A stretch of 64,000 nucleotides of DNA from Pedobacter hiemivivus (GTDB lineage: Bacteria; Bacteroidota; Bacteroidia; Sphingobacteriales; Sphingobacteriaceae), in NCBI RefSeq assembly GCF_004331685.1, contig NZ_SJSM01000011.1, positions 1 through 64,000 of the forward strand, in the 5' to 3' direction. Below the pieces are notes generated by a model, which saw only the letters and a program-made list of their open reading frames with translations, was not told the origin of the DNA and did no database searches. Made by a program: the position numbers and the translations under genes. Positions 26,459 to 34,380 of this stretch are shown piece after piece. Numbering within the stretch: the stretch's first letter is position 1; every line of letters starts with the position of its first letter.

Positions 26459-27292
26459 CTACGGCTTTGTTACTTTGCTTACTTTTCTCTTACGGTTGGT
26501 CTTTTTAATGGCAGGTGCGGGTGCTGGCTGAGTGAGTTTTCTGATATAGATGTGCTTAACATTTGCTTTCCCACTTTCTCTTTCGTCTACTTCAAATCGG
26601 TTGGTGCTTTTTATTAAAGGTAGCAATTTAGAAAAGCCATAATTTCTAGAGTCAAAATCCGGTTTTTTCTTCATCATCAGATTGCCGAAATCTCCAAGAT
26701 AAGCCCACCCATCTTCATCTGCCAGGTCAGTAATACTATCTGCGAAGAGTCTAATAATTCCGGGGTCAACTTTGCTCAAAGGCTGCATTTCGGGAGTTTT
26801 AGTACTTGTAGTAGTTTGGATTGTACTGTTGTCTTCCGCAGGCATTTGTTTTGGTTTTAGAATTTCAATGTAGATGAATTTATCACAAGCCGTGATAAAA
26901 GGAGTTAATGTTTTCTTTTCACCAATACCAATTACCTTCATGCCAGCTTCTCGAAGTCTGGTTGCTAATCTGGTGAAATCACTGTCGCTAGAGACAATGC
27001 AGAAGCCGTCAACTTTACCAGTATAAAGGATATCCATGGCATCGATGATCAGCGCACTATCACTAGCATTTTTACCACTGGAGTAACTGTATTGTTGAAT
27101 GGGAGTGATGGCATTCTCTAGTAGTACCTTTTTCCATCCCGAAACAGTCGGTTTGGTCCAATCAGCATAGATTCTTTTAAAGGTTGGGGTGCCATATTTG
27201 GCTATTTCCTCAAACATTTCCTTGACGTTGGCATAAGGTACATTGTCTGCATCGATCAGTACTGCGAGTTTCAGATCTTTCTCGTTTTTCAT
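26459..27292 (-). CDS. NYN-domain (LabA/DUF88-like) putative RNase with OST-HTH domain
   Basis: 277 residues from the ATG at 27292; a longer frame to 27355 adds a hydrophobic stretch foreign to the family. The PIN-like NYN domain shows the acidic residues expected for metal-dependent nuclease activity (AVLIDADNVPY, SDSALIIDAMDI, VSSDSDFTRLATRLRE). The C-terminal part (about 165-245) matches an OST-HTH/LOTUS domain, which binds RNA. The tail is very basic (KKTNRKRKVSK). Probably an RNA-processing or RNA-decay factor. Confidence 0.87.
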   Translation of the reverse strand: MKNEKDLKLAVLIDADNVPYANVKEMFEEIAKYGTPTFKRIYADWTKPTVSGWKKVLLENAITPIQQYSYSSGKNASDSALIIDAMDILYTGKVDGFCIVSSDSDFTRLATRLREAGMKVIGIGEKKTLTPFITACDKFIYIEILKPKQMPAEDNSTIQTTTSTKTPEMQPLSKVDPGIIRLFADSITDLADEDGWAYLGDFGNLMMKKKPDFDSRNYGFSKLLPLIKSTNRFEVDERESGKANVKHIYIRKLTQPAPAPAIKKTNRKRKVSKVTKP

Positions 27293-27383
27293 AAGCCTTG
27301 TGCTGGTGATTTTATTAAAGATAAGCAAACATAAACAGAAAAATATTAGTTCCACTAAATCCGGATATCGGATTTAATAAAGG

Positions 27384-27578
27384 CTACAATACTTCGGGCG
27401 TATGGCTAACGACAAATTGATTCTTTAAAGCTTCCTGAAGGGATAGCTCAAACCATTCGTATTTCAGTACGCCTTTAGCTTCTACTTTTCCTTTCAATAA
27501 AAAGAGTGAAGACTTTATAATGGGTGGAAATCCAGAGGGGTAAGTACGAATAAAATGCCTATTTTCGATATTCCGAAA
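27384..27578 (-). pseudogene. Coding remnant of unknown family
   Basis: In the roughly 350-bp gap before the Tat-type lipoprotein gene, the minus strand keeps an open frame of 64 codons bounded by TGA and TAG. It has no start codon and reads as real protein: IRTYPSGFPPIIKSSLFLL, then KGVLKYEWFELSLQEALKN. This looks like the C-terminal end of a lost gene. I cannot name the family. The rest of the gap is A/T-rich and should carry the promoter of the gene at 27648. Confidence 0.4.
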
Positions 27579-27647
27579 TCAATTTGTCAGTATGATGGAA
27601 AACCACAAGTATGCGAATAACTATTTGACAACCTATATATAACCAAA

Positions 27648-28181
27648 ATGAACCAACTAATTCCTAGAAGGACTGCTATACGAAACCTTTTAATCATTGC
27701 CGGAGGCGCAATGGTCTTACCTGCTTGTTATAGCAAGTCGGGAAAACCGACAATACAACTAAATAATTTGAGCTTAACGGAAGAGGATGAGTTGTTTCTT
27801 GAAGCACTTTGTGAAACACTTGTGCCGGAAACTGACAGTCCGGGCGCTAAAAGTCTCAAATTGCATTTGTTTGTAATGAAAATGGTGGATGACTGTTACA
27901 AAACGGAGGATCAGCAAATGTTTATCAGAGGCCTGAAGGAATTCGATGATTTTGTAAAAGAAAAAGTTAGTAAATCTTTTGTAAAAGCTTCAATTCCTGA
28001 GCGTGAGGAGTTGTTAAAAAGCATCCAGCAGGATAAAGAAAAGAACAATGCAATTTATAAATTTTATGAGATCACCAAAAGCAAAACAATTCAGGGGTAT
28101 TTAAACTCAGAATATGTGATGACAAATCTGGTCAAGTATGAACTTGTACCAGGTCGTTACAATGGTCATTTTCCGGCATAA
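27648..28181 (+). CDS. Gluconate 2-dehydrogenase subunit 3-like protein
   Basis: 177 residues. The N-terminus has paired arginines (PRRTAIRNLL), a hydrophobic core and the lipobox LPAC. It is probably a Tat-exported lipoprotein. The remainder is helical, with LFLEALCETLVPETDSPGA matching the subunit 3 family, which supports a GMC-type flavoprotein. The partner flavoprotein gene follows 35 bp downstream, so the two form an exported sugar or alcohol dehydrogenase module. A cytochrome c subunit is not encoded here. Confidence 0.88.
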   Translation: MNQLIPRRTAIRNLLIIAGGAMVLPACYSKSGKPTIQLNNLSLTEEDELFLEALCETLVPETDSPGAKSLKLHLFVMKMVDDCYKTEDQQMFIRGLKEFDDFVKEKVSKSFVKASIPEREELLKSIQQDKEKNNAIYKFYEITKSKTIQGYLNSEYVMTNLVKYELVPGRYNGHFPA

Positions 28182-28216
28182 TTGGTAATTAAGATTTTTT
28201 TATAAAGAATAGAAAT

Positions 28217-29932
28217 ATGGCGAATATCGCAATAGACAGCATAAAAGAAAGAACATTTGATGCTATAGTTATCGGTTCTGGCATTAGTGGAGGCTGGGCC
28301 GCTAAAGAGTTTACTGAAAAAGGTTTAAAGACATTGGTTTTGGAGCGGGGTAGAAATGTGGAGCACATCAAAGATTATCCCACTACCAATAAGTTTCCCT
28401 ATGAGTTTGAGCATCGCAACGAAATGCCGCTTAAAGATAAGGAAGCGAACCCTATCGCCAACCGCTGTTATGCCTATCATGAAGATTCACAACATTTTTT
28501 TGTAAAAGATAAGGAGCATCCATATGTGGAGGAAAAGCCTTTCGACTGGATTCGTGGTTACCAGGTAGGAGGCAAGTCGTTACTTTGGGCAAGACAAACC
28601 CAGCGTTGGAGCGACTTTGATTTTGAAGGACCTGCACGTGATGGTTTCAGTGTTGACTGGCCAATCCGGTATAAAGATATCGCATCCTGGTATACCTATG
28701 TAGAACGTTTTGCCGGTATTTCAGGGAATAAAGATGGATTAGCAGAATTACCTGATGGGGACTTCTTACCTGCATTTCCGCTGAATGCTGCAGAAAACCA
28801 TTTCAAGGAAGTGATTAAGGGAAAATATGCCAATAGGCATGTAATTAGTGCACGATGTGCACATTTGTCTAAACCCAATCAAATTCATTTTGATCAAGGA
28901 CGAGGGCAATGTCAAAATCGTATCCTTTGTCAACGTGGTTGCCCATTTGGCGGCTATTTTAGTAGCAATGCTTCTACATTGCCTTGGGCTCAAAAGACAG
29001 GAAACTTAACATTGAGGCCATTATCGGTAGTCCATTCGATTATTTATGATTCAAAAAAGGGCAAAGCAACGGGGGTAAAAGTGATTGATACAACCACCAA
29101 AGAGGAAATTGATTTTTACGCCGATGTAATATTTGTGAATGCTTCAGCCATAAATACCAATCTCATTTTGCTGAATTCAGTTTCTGATCGTTTTGAGAAT
29201 GGTTTGGGGAATGATTCTGGATTGCTGGGTAAATACGTGGCTTTTCATAATTATACCGCAGTAATTACTGCTGAATTTGATGGTGAACTTGAATACAAGA
29301 CCGACGGCCGTAATCCCGCGGGTGGGGGGTATATTCCGCGTTTTAGAAATGTGCATCAGCAGGAAACTGACTTTTTAAGGGGATATGCTGCTGCTTTTAG
29401 TGCAAGACGTAAGGAATGGAACGATACGGATGGCGTTGGGGAAGATCTGAAAAAGCACCTGTTAAAAAAGGAGTTGGGTCCCTGGAAAGTCGGATCGCAT
29501 ATGATGGGAGAAACAATTCCAAAAGAGAGTAATTATGTAAAACTGGATTCCAGTTTAAAGGATGCTTGGGGCGTTCCTCAACTGCGTATATCTATTGATT
29601 ATGATGATAATGATCGTAAAATGAGGGCAGATTATTTTGAGCAGATGAAGGATATGTACGAATCTGCCGGTTTTACAAATATTGAAACCCGTAATGACGA
29701 CAGAAGGCCAGGTAATGATATTCATGAGATGGGGGGTGTGCGTATGGGGAAAGATCCAAAGACATCACTCTTAAATGAATGGAATCAATTGCACAGCTGT
29801 AAAAATGTATTTGTGACCGATGGAGCCTGCATGACATCTACCGGTACACAAAATCCATCTTTAACCTATATGGCTTTAACAGCACGGGCTTGCGATTATG
29901 CTGTAGCCCAATTAAAAAAAGGTAATATTTAA
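28217..29932 (+). CDS. GMC-family FAD oxidoreductase
   Basis: 571 residues. The FAD-binding motif GSGISGGWAAKEF begins at residue 20, followed by VLERGRNVEH. The C-terminal GMC_oxred_C part holds GSHMMGETIP, HEMGGVRMG and TDGACMTSTGTQNPSLT, including the His and Asn positions used in hydride transfer. It has no signal peptide of its own and would be carried by the Tat signal of its partner. Substrate is probably a sugar or polyol by analogy with gluconate dehydrogenase. Confidence 0.92.
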   Translation: MANIAIDSIKERTFDAIVIGSGISGGWAAKEFTEKGLKTLVLERGRNVEHIKDYPTTNKFPYEFEHRNEMPLKDKEANPIANRCYAYHEDSQHFFVKDKEHPYVEEKPFDWIRGYQVGGKSLLWARQTQRWSDFDFEGPARDGFSVDWPIRYKDIASWYTYVERFAGISGNKDGLAELPDGDFLPAFPLNAAENHFKEVIKGKYANRHVISARCAHLSKPNQIHFDQGRGQCQNRILCQRGCPFGGYFSSNASTLPWAQKTGNLTLRPLSVVHSIIYDSKKGKATGVKVIDTTTKEEIDFYADVIFVNASAINTNLILLNSVSDRFENGLGNDSGLLGKYVAFHNYTAVITAEFDGELEYKTDGRNPAGGGYIPRFRNVHQQETDFLRGYAAAFSARRKEWNDTDGVGEDLKKHLLKKELGPWKVGSHMMGETIPKESNYVKLDSSLKDAWGVPQLRISIDYDDNDRKMRADYFEQMKDMYESAGFTNIETRNDDRRPGNDIHEMGGVRMGKDPKTSLLNEWNQLHSCKNVFVTDGACMTSTGTQNPSLTYMALTARACDYAVAQLKKGNI

Positions 29933-29958
29933 TTATTTGGTTGATAAATAAAATGCTT

Positions 29959-29993
29959 GTTGCTGATTTTATATGATTCATAAAATCAGCAAC
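29959..29993. terminator. Bidirectional terminator between GMC oxidoreductase and tyrA
   Basis: A perfect 14-bp stem (29959-29972 with 29980-29993) around ATGATTC lies between convergent stop codons. A/T-rich flanks are on both sides. Confidence 0.65.
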
Positions 29994-30001
29994 TCATTTA
30001 A

Positions 30002-30850
30002 TTATTCTTCCCGGTCGAGGACATGTTTGATTTTATTCGCGTTCTCCATCAACTCCGTAAGATAAGCCCAGTTTTCTTTTTCAATACAAGATTTGAATTT
30101 TCGGAGCTGAGTAATGTGTTCGTTTAGTACATCGAGCACATTTTCTTTGTTCTGTTTAAATATGGGCATCCACATCGCAGGACTACTTTTTGCTAGCCTT
30201 ACCGTGCTTTCGAAACCCGCACTGGCCAGTTCAAATATGGCATTTTCTTCTTTCTCTTTTTCCAGTACGGTGTTGGCCAAAGCAAAGGACGTTATATGAG
30301 AGATATGGCTGACATAGGCCACGTGGACATCGTGATCCTTTCCCTCCATATACACATTATACATGCCTAGTAAAGTGTATAAATGTTCGACTGTTGCCAA
30401 TGCATCCTTATCACTTTCTGTAGCATTGCAAATCACATTTGCCCTACCATCAAAGGCATCTTCTGTTGCAGCTTCCGGTCCACTGAATTCTGTACCCCAC
30501 ATCGGGTGTGTGGCAATATAGCGCCCCCTTTTAGCATGTCCTTTTACTGCGTCCAATAAAGACATTTTAGTGGAGCCGGTATCCAGTACAATCTGATGTT
30601 TTACCTGATCAAGCACCAGTGGTAATAATGTAGCACAAGCACTTACCGGGGCACTCAGTATAATGAGGTCGCTGTTGGCAATTGCGTCGTCTAGATTGGT
30701 TATTTCATCTACAATTCCTAGTTCAAGTGCCTTTAGTGTATGTGCCTCCTGGTTGTCCACTCCAAATACTTTAGTGGCAAAGCCTTTTTGCTTTAACACC
30801 AATGCCATGGAACCACCAATAAGTCCGAGACCGACTACTGCTATCTTCAT
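30002..30850 (-). CDS. tyrA: Prephenate dehydrogenase
   Basis: 282 residues. The NAD-binding motif VGLGLIGGS is at 6-14, followed by family segments DTGSTKMSLL, THPMWGTEFSGP and VSHISHITSFALA. Oxidatively decarboxylates prephenate to 4-hydroxyphenylpyruvate in tyrosine synthesis. No chorismate mutase or ACT domain is attached. It follows an aminotransferase gene by 37 bp, which can supply the last transamination step. Confidence 0.93.
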   Translation of the reverse strand: MKIAVVGLGLIGGSMALVLKQKGFATKVFGVDNQEAHTLKALELGIVDEITNLDDAIANSDLIILSAPVSACATLLPLVLDQVKHQIVLDTGSTKMSLLDAVKGHAKRGRYIATHPMWGTEFSGPEAATEDAFDGRANVICNATESDKDALATVEHLYTLLGMYNVYMEGKDHDVHVAYVSHISHITSFALANTVLEKEKEENAIFELASAGFESTVRLAKSSPAMWMPIFKQNKENVLDVLNEHITQLRKFKSCIEKENWAYLTELMENANKIKHVLDREE

Positions 30851-30887
30851 TTTTTAAATATAATTATTAATATAAGCGCTATTTATG

Positions 30888-32039
30888 TTATTTACTGATT
30901 CGGGTTATCGCTTGTTCAAACCTGGATAGGTCGCCACAAAGACTGATCCTGATGTATCTATTACCCTGGCTACCGAATATGCCGCCGGGGGTCAGGAAAA
31001 CGTTTGATCCATAAAGGATTTCATCGCTAAGGGCATAGCCATCTTCATAACGATCAGGAATTTTTGCCCAAACAAATAAACCAACCTGTTTAAGCGAATA
31101 GCTACAACCCAGGATATCTAATATACGGTATACTTGTTCTCTTCTTTCGGCATAGATGCTATTGATATGGCTATACCATTCAGGGCCGAGACTTAATGCT
31201 TTTGCTGCCGCCATTTGTAGGGGCTGGAACATACCACTATCCATATTACTCTTGAACCTTAATACTTCTTCAATCCGTTCTTTCGATCCGCAAAGCATAC
31301 CAATCCGCCAACCGGCCATATTGTGCGATTTGCTTAAAGAGTTTAATTCCAGAACTACTTCTTTAGCACCAGGTGCTTTCAAAAGACTTACTGGATTGTC
31401 ATTCAGGATGAAACTATAAGGGTTATCATGCACTAGTAGGATCTGGTTTTCTTTTGCAAAGCGTACCAGGTTTTCAAATAAATCTGGGCCCATTTGCTGT
31501 CCCGTGGGCATATGTGGATAATTCACAAACATCAGCTTTACCTTGCTCAGATCCCTTGCTGCTAATGACTCCAAGTCAGGGTACCAGTTTCGCTCTTCCT
31601 GTAAAAGGTAACTCACTGGTTTGCCACCTGCCAGTTTAACCGCACTGCTGTAAGTGGGATAACCAGGGTCAGGGATCAATGCTTCGTCCCCCTCATTCAG
31701 ATAGGTCATACAAATATGCATGATGCCTTCTTTTGAACCGATTAATGGTAATACTTCAGTATCAGGATCCAGTGATACCTGGTACCAGCGTTGATACCAA
31801 TCTGTAAACGCTTGTCGCAATGCGGGGATACCTTTGTAGCCTTGATAACCGTGTACTCCAGGTTTTGCTGCTTCTTCCTGCAATGTCTTAATCACATCAG
31901 GATGTGGTGGAAGATCAGGACTGCCAATACCTAAGTTAATGATGTTTTTACCTTCTTTATTCAGGGAATCAATCTCCCGCAGTTTTTGGGAGAAATAGTA
32001 TTCACTAATCCCATCAAGTCTCTTCGCAATCACACTCAT
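30888..32039 (-). CDS. Class I/II PLP aminotransferase (aromatic pathway)
   Basis: 383 residues, fold type I. PLP lysine is Lys237 in LNSLSKSHNMAGWRIGM. The substrate Arg lies near the C-terminus in RYIRISLCGD. The sequence resembles LL-diaminopimelate/aromatic aminotransferases. Its position before tyrA suggests transamination of 4-hydroxyphenylpyruvate or phenylpyruvate, but the specificity is inferred from context only. Confidence 0.88.
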   Translation of the reverse strand: MSVIAKRLDGISEYYFSQKLREIDSLNKEGKNIINLGIGSPDLPPHPDVIKTLQEEAAKPGVHGYQGYKGIPALRQAFTDWYQRWYQVSLDPDTEVLPLIGSKEGIMHICMTYLNEGDEALIPDPGYPTYSSAVKLAGGKPVSYLLQEERNWYPDLESLAARDLSKVKLMFVNYPHMPTGQQMGPDLFENLVRFAKENQILLVHDNPYSFILNDNPVSLLKAPGAKEVVLELNSLSKSHNMAGWRIGMLCGSKERIEEVLRFKSNMDSGMFQPLQMAAAKALSLGPEWYSHINSIYAERREQVYRILDILGCSYSLKQVGLFVWAKIPDRYEDGYALSDEILYGSNVFLTPGGIFGSQGNRYIRISLCGDLSRFEQAITRISK

Positions 32040-32078
32040 GATACGTTAATTTTGGTTTGTTTATTGGTTTGATGAAAT

Positions 32079-32107
32079 CAAATATAAAAAACCTTTTTTA
32101 AGGGCAA
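32079..32107 (-). promoter_or_regulatory. Promoter of the aminotransferase-tyrA operon
   Basis: On the minus strand TATATTTG (32086-32079) matches the -7 box, with TTG at 32107-32105 as -33 element (18-bp spacer). The leader would be about 35 nt. Confidence 0.6.
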
Positions 32108-32109
32108 AC

Positions 32110-32673
32110 TTACACTTCAACTAAATCTTCTATTTTTATTTGAAGTTTAGGGTTATTCAGTTTAGCTATAGTATTTTTTACCTTGATGATTGTTTGAGCA
32201 CTTAAGGTTGTTGGCACGAGTTGTTCCATGCTTATGCCTAAAAGTTTATGAATAAGGATCAGATCATTTAAGGTAAAAGGGTTTATTCCATTGATAAGTT
32301 CAGACATATAAGTCTCGCTGGTATGACCTAAAATAATTCCTAGCTGTTTTTGGGTAAGCCCTTTCTCTTTAAGTTTGAGTTTGACTGATTGTTTGCGATG
32401 CTGGTAAAACTTATTTTCACATTCAGCAATTTGTTCTGCTAAATCGTTTTCTTCTACCAGTTGTTCGGTGATTTCAGCATTAACCCAATGCTTATCTTCA
32501 TAAGCCATGATTATATCATGTAGTTGATTTCTTTCTTCAGCTAATTCCGGATGCTTTTTAATGAGTACTCTTAGCTTGCGGTTGATGATTGAAGCCCTTT
32601 CAAATTCAAGTTCTGAGCTAAGAAAACCTTTTTGTAGTATTTTTTTTAAACCAATTTGTACGTCCATCTTCAT
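32110..32673 (-). CDS. higA: HigA-type antitoxin with HTH domain
   Basis: 187 residues from the ATG at 32673; the frame extends to a TTG at 32688, which would overlap the toxin gene. The C-terminal half holds an XRE-type HTH (LKEKGLTQKQLGIILGHTSE, then TYMSELINGINPFTLNDLI). The N-terminal half is helical and acidic and would bind the toxin. This is long for HigA (about 100 residues in the smallest members). It starts 5 bp after the toxin stop, in toxin-first order as in higBA. Confidence 0.82.
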   Translation of the reverse strand: MKMDVQIGLKKILQKGFLSSELEFERASIINRKLRVLIKKHPELAEERNQLHDIIMAYEDKHWVNAEITEQLVEENDLAEQIAECENKFYQHRKQSVKLKLKEKGLTQKQLGIILGHTSETYMSELINGINPFTLNDLILIHKLLGISMEQLVPTTLSAQTIIKVKNTIAKLNNPKLQIKIEDLVEV

Positions 32674-32678
32674 ATGTT

Positions 32679-33020
32679 TTAAATCCAACTGTTATCACTT
32701 AAATACTTTTTAACCATACTTTTTGTGTTTTTAAAAACTCTTTCATAATTATCATGCGTACCAGCCCACACAATGGTTGCTTTTCCATCATCATTTAACT
32801 GAATTAAGACTAGTGCACGATGAACATTAATATCAAAAAAATAGAAACCATCTGTATGTACCTGGTCGGCATCTGATCTATCGGCTCTTATTTCTTCTTT
32901 TGTTTTCCAATTCTTCTCTTCTATAGTTAAAATCAGCTCGTCTATGGCTTTGCATAATTTTAGATTGCCTTGATTTTTAAACTTTAGCTTTAGGAGTACT
33001 TTCTTTCCAGTAACTCTCAT
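32679..33020 (-). CDS. higB: HigB-type toxin
   Basis: 113 residues from the ATG at 33020. A frame up to 33032 would need a TTG that is part of the promoter -7 box, so the ATG is chosen. It ends with GKATIVWAGTHDNYERVFKN, the RelE-fold end typical of HigB toxins (a GTHxxYD-like motif). Basic N-terminal helices follow the family pattern. Likely cleaves mRNA on the ribosome. Cotranscribed with the antitoxin, which lies downstream. Confidence 0.82.
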   Translation of the reverse strand: MRVTGKKVLLKLKFKNQGNLKLCKAIDELILTIEEKNWKTKEEIRADRSDADQVHTDGFYFFDINVHRALVLIQLNDDGKATIVWAGTHDNYERVFKNTKSMVKKYLSDNSWI

Positions 33021-33029
33021 GCTATAAAA

Positions 33030-33037
33030 CAAATATA
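33030..33037 (-). promoter_or_regulatory. -7 box of higBA
   Basis: TATATTTG on the minus strand, 9 nt before the ATG at 33020. It overlaps the alternative TTG start and argues against it. Confidence 0.6.
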
Positions 33038-33046
33038 TGTATAAAC

Positions 33047-33063
33047 TTCGGAATTAATCCGAA
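33047..33063. promoter_or_regulatory. Palindromic operator candidate of higBA
   Basis: TTCGGA-ATTAA-TCCGAA is a perfect inverted repeat with a 5-bp centre. It lies 9 bp upstream of the -7 box, between the -7 and -33 positions, which suits repression by the HTH antitoxin. Confidence 0.6.
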
Positions 33064-33297
33064 TTATGGATGCTTTGTTATTTTTTTCTTGGCAGCTGAT
33101 GGTTTGGTAATCATTCGTTTGGTTAGCTTGCATAATTTATTCTTTTATAAAATTATTAATCTTGCAAGTCTATACCATTACGTAGTTACGTTGGTTAGAA
33201 TTTGGTGTTTAATTGTGGCTAATTCGCCATAATTAAAAGTTGGGGTGTGGATTTTCCCTGTGGCATTTAATGCCTTTTTGACTAAATTGCGCCCATT

Positions 33298-33459
33298 ATG
33301 ACAGAAAACGAATTTTTAGTATACTGCCAAGGTCAGGTTTCTGGCGCGCTAAAAGACGAAGATATTGTGCTGATGTTAACAGCCTGGGGAAGTATTAAAT
33401 ATACACAAGGCTATAACAAGGCATTAGAAGATAATGGGGTAGTAAAGGAAGATAAATAA
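33298..33459 (+). CDS. Small protein of 53 residues, unknown
   Basis: Starts MTENEFLVYCQGQVSGALKD and ends ALEDNGVVKEDK. The frame is complete from ATG to TAA, with ordinary codon use. The product is acidic and soluble, without a signal peptide. A short hairpin, GGCAT-TTA-ATGCC followed by TTTTT, precedes it at about 33262-33279. It ends 16 bp before the convergent DUF4230 stop. No family recognised; it could be a real small gene too short for common gene-finder limits. Confidence 0.6.
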   Translation: MTENEFLVYCQGQVSGALKDEDIVLMLTAWGSIKYTQGYNKALEDNGVVKEDK

Positions 33460-33475
33460 TTCCTCCTCATTACTA

Positions 33476-34036
33476 CTATTCAAAAGATAAGCTCATCTTG
33501 CTGTAACCCAAACCAGTTAAAATGGGCTTCAGTATATTTAGAGCATTTGTACGGGTTTGTTGGAGGATGTCAGACTTACGGACTTCTTCATCGATTTGTT
33601 TTTCCGCGCTTTTATAAGCTTCATCAACCAAGTCAGCTTCTCTGAAAAAGGCCATTTTGGTATCGTAAACCTTTGATGATTTATGATCTATCTTGATATA
33701 GCAAATCTCCGGTTGAGGTAGTTTTAAAACAGCCGAATCTCCGTAAACCTGAATATGTTCTGCTTTAACCTTTGCCAGGTCAATACAACCAACAACATCC
33801 GCTTTAATGATTAATAATACGCTTGCATCTGGCAAAAAGGGGGTTTTGTTTTTATGCTCTAACACATCGCTGATGCGGTATTTTACCAATTCCAGTTTTC
33901 CCATTGATTCTACCCGCTCCACTAAAAGCTGATGATTACTTTCTACTGTGGTTTTTAAGGTGAATTTTGCTGCCACGAACCAGCCAATAAATCCGAGAAC
34001 GGCCAGAATTGCTAATACTTTAAATATTTTAACCAT
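33476..34036 (-). CDS. DUF4230 family membrane-anchored protein
   Basis: 186 residues. One N-terminal membrane helix (about 4-24, IFKVLAILAVLGFIGWFVAA) is followed by an extracytoplasmic domain with the DUF4230 pattern (ELVKYRISDVLEHKN; VVGCIDLAKVKAEHIQVYGD; LKLPQPEICYIKID). Function unknown. A TATTTTTG -7 box is at 34085-34078 on the minus strand, giving a leader of about 37 nt. Confidence 0.82.
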   Translation of the reverse strand: MVKIFKVLAILAVLGFIGWFVAAKFTLKTTVESNHQLLVERVESMGKLELVKYRISDVLEHKNKTPFLPDASVLLIIKADVVGCIDLAKVKAEHIQVYGDSAVLKLPQPEICYIKIDHKSSKVYDTKMAFFREADLVDEAYKSAEKQIDEEVRKSDILQQTRTNALNILKPILTGLGYSKMSLSFE

Positions 34037-34077
34037 GTTTTAAGCTACCCAATTTATAGGCCAAATTTTTTATGTTA

Positions 34078-34085
34078 CAAAAATA
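34078..34085 (-). promoter_or_regulatory. -7 box of the DUF4230 gene
   Basis: TATTTTTG on the minus strand matches TAnnTTTG; no good -33 element seen. Confidence 0.45.
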
Positions 34086-34164
34086 ATACTTCTGCGCTTG
34101 CTTTGTAAGCCGAATTAATGAATTCTTACTCGCCTAATTGGCAATTAACCTTTTTGTATTCACC

Positions 34165-34178
34165 GCTTAATATTAAGC
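34165..34178. promoter_or_regulatory. 14-bp perfect palindrome
   Basis: GCTTAATATTAAGC lies 66 bp before the small lipoprotein gene and could be a regulator site. Only the symmetry is seen; the binding protein is unknown. Confidence 0.35.
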
Positions 34179-34244
34179 TAAAATTACACAACATCATGTA
34201 TTGTGTACTCGATATTTTTACTTGACCAAGTATAAATCTATTCT

Positions 34245-34376
34245 ATGAAAAGGAATCTCTCTCCCAAATTATTTCTCTTTGCTTGTATATTGTTAACTAC
34301 GATTGCTTGTGGCAAGAAAAAAGATGTAGGTAATAAAAAAAGGCCATTTCTGATTTTGTCAGAAATGGTCTTTTGA
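34245..34376 (+). CDS. Small lipoprotein of 43 residues
   Basis: Starts MKRNLSPKLFLFACILLTTI and then AC-GKKKD, a textbook lipoprotein signal peptide with lipobox TIAC (Cys22). The mature part is only about 22 residues and basic. Its last 13 codons are written by the terminator hairpin at 34338-34374. It resembles the tiny cell-envelope lipoproteins of the entericidin type in size only. Alternatively it is the surviving start of a longer lipoprotein gene cut off at the terminator. Confidence 0.55.
   Translation: MKRNLSPKLFLFACILLTTIACGKKKDVGNKKRPFLILSEMVF
34338..34374. terminator. Bidirectional terminator between the small lipoprotein and hdc paralogue 2
   Basis: A 16-bp stem (34338-34353 with 34359-34374, one G-T pair) has A-runs on the left and T-runs on the right. 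On the minus strand it is followed by a T-run, so it ends the hdc transcript. Confidence 0.75.
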
Positions 34377-34380
34377 GAAT

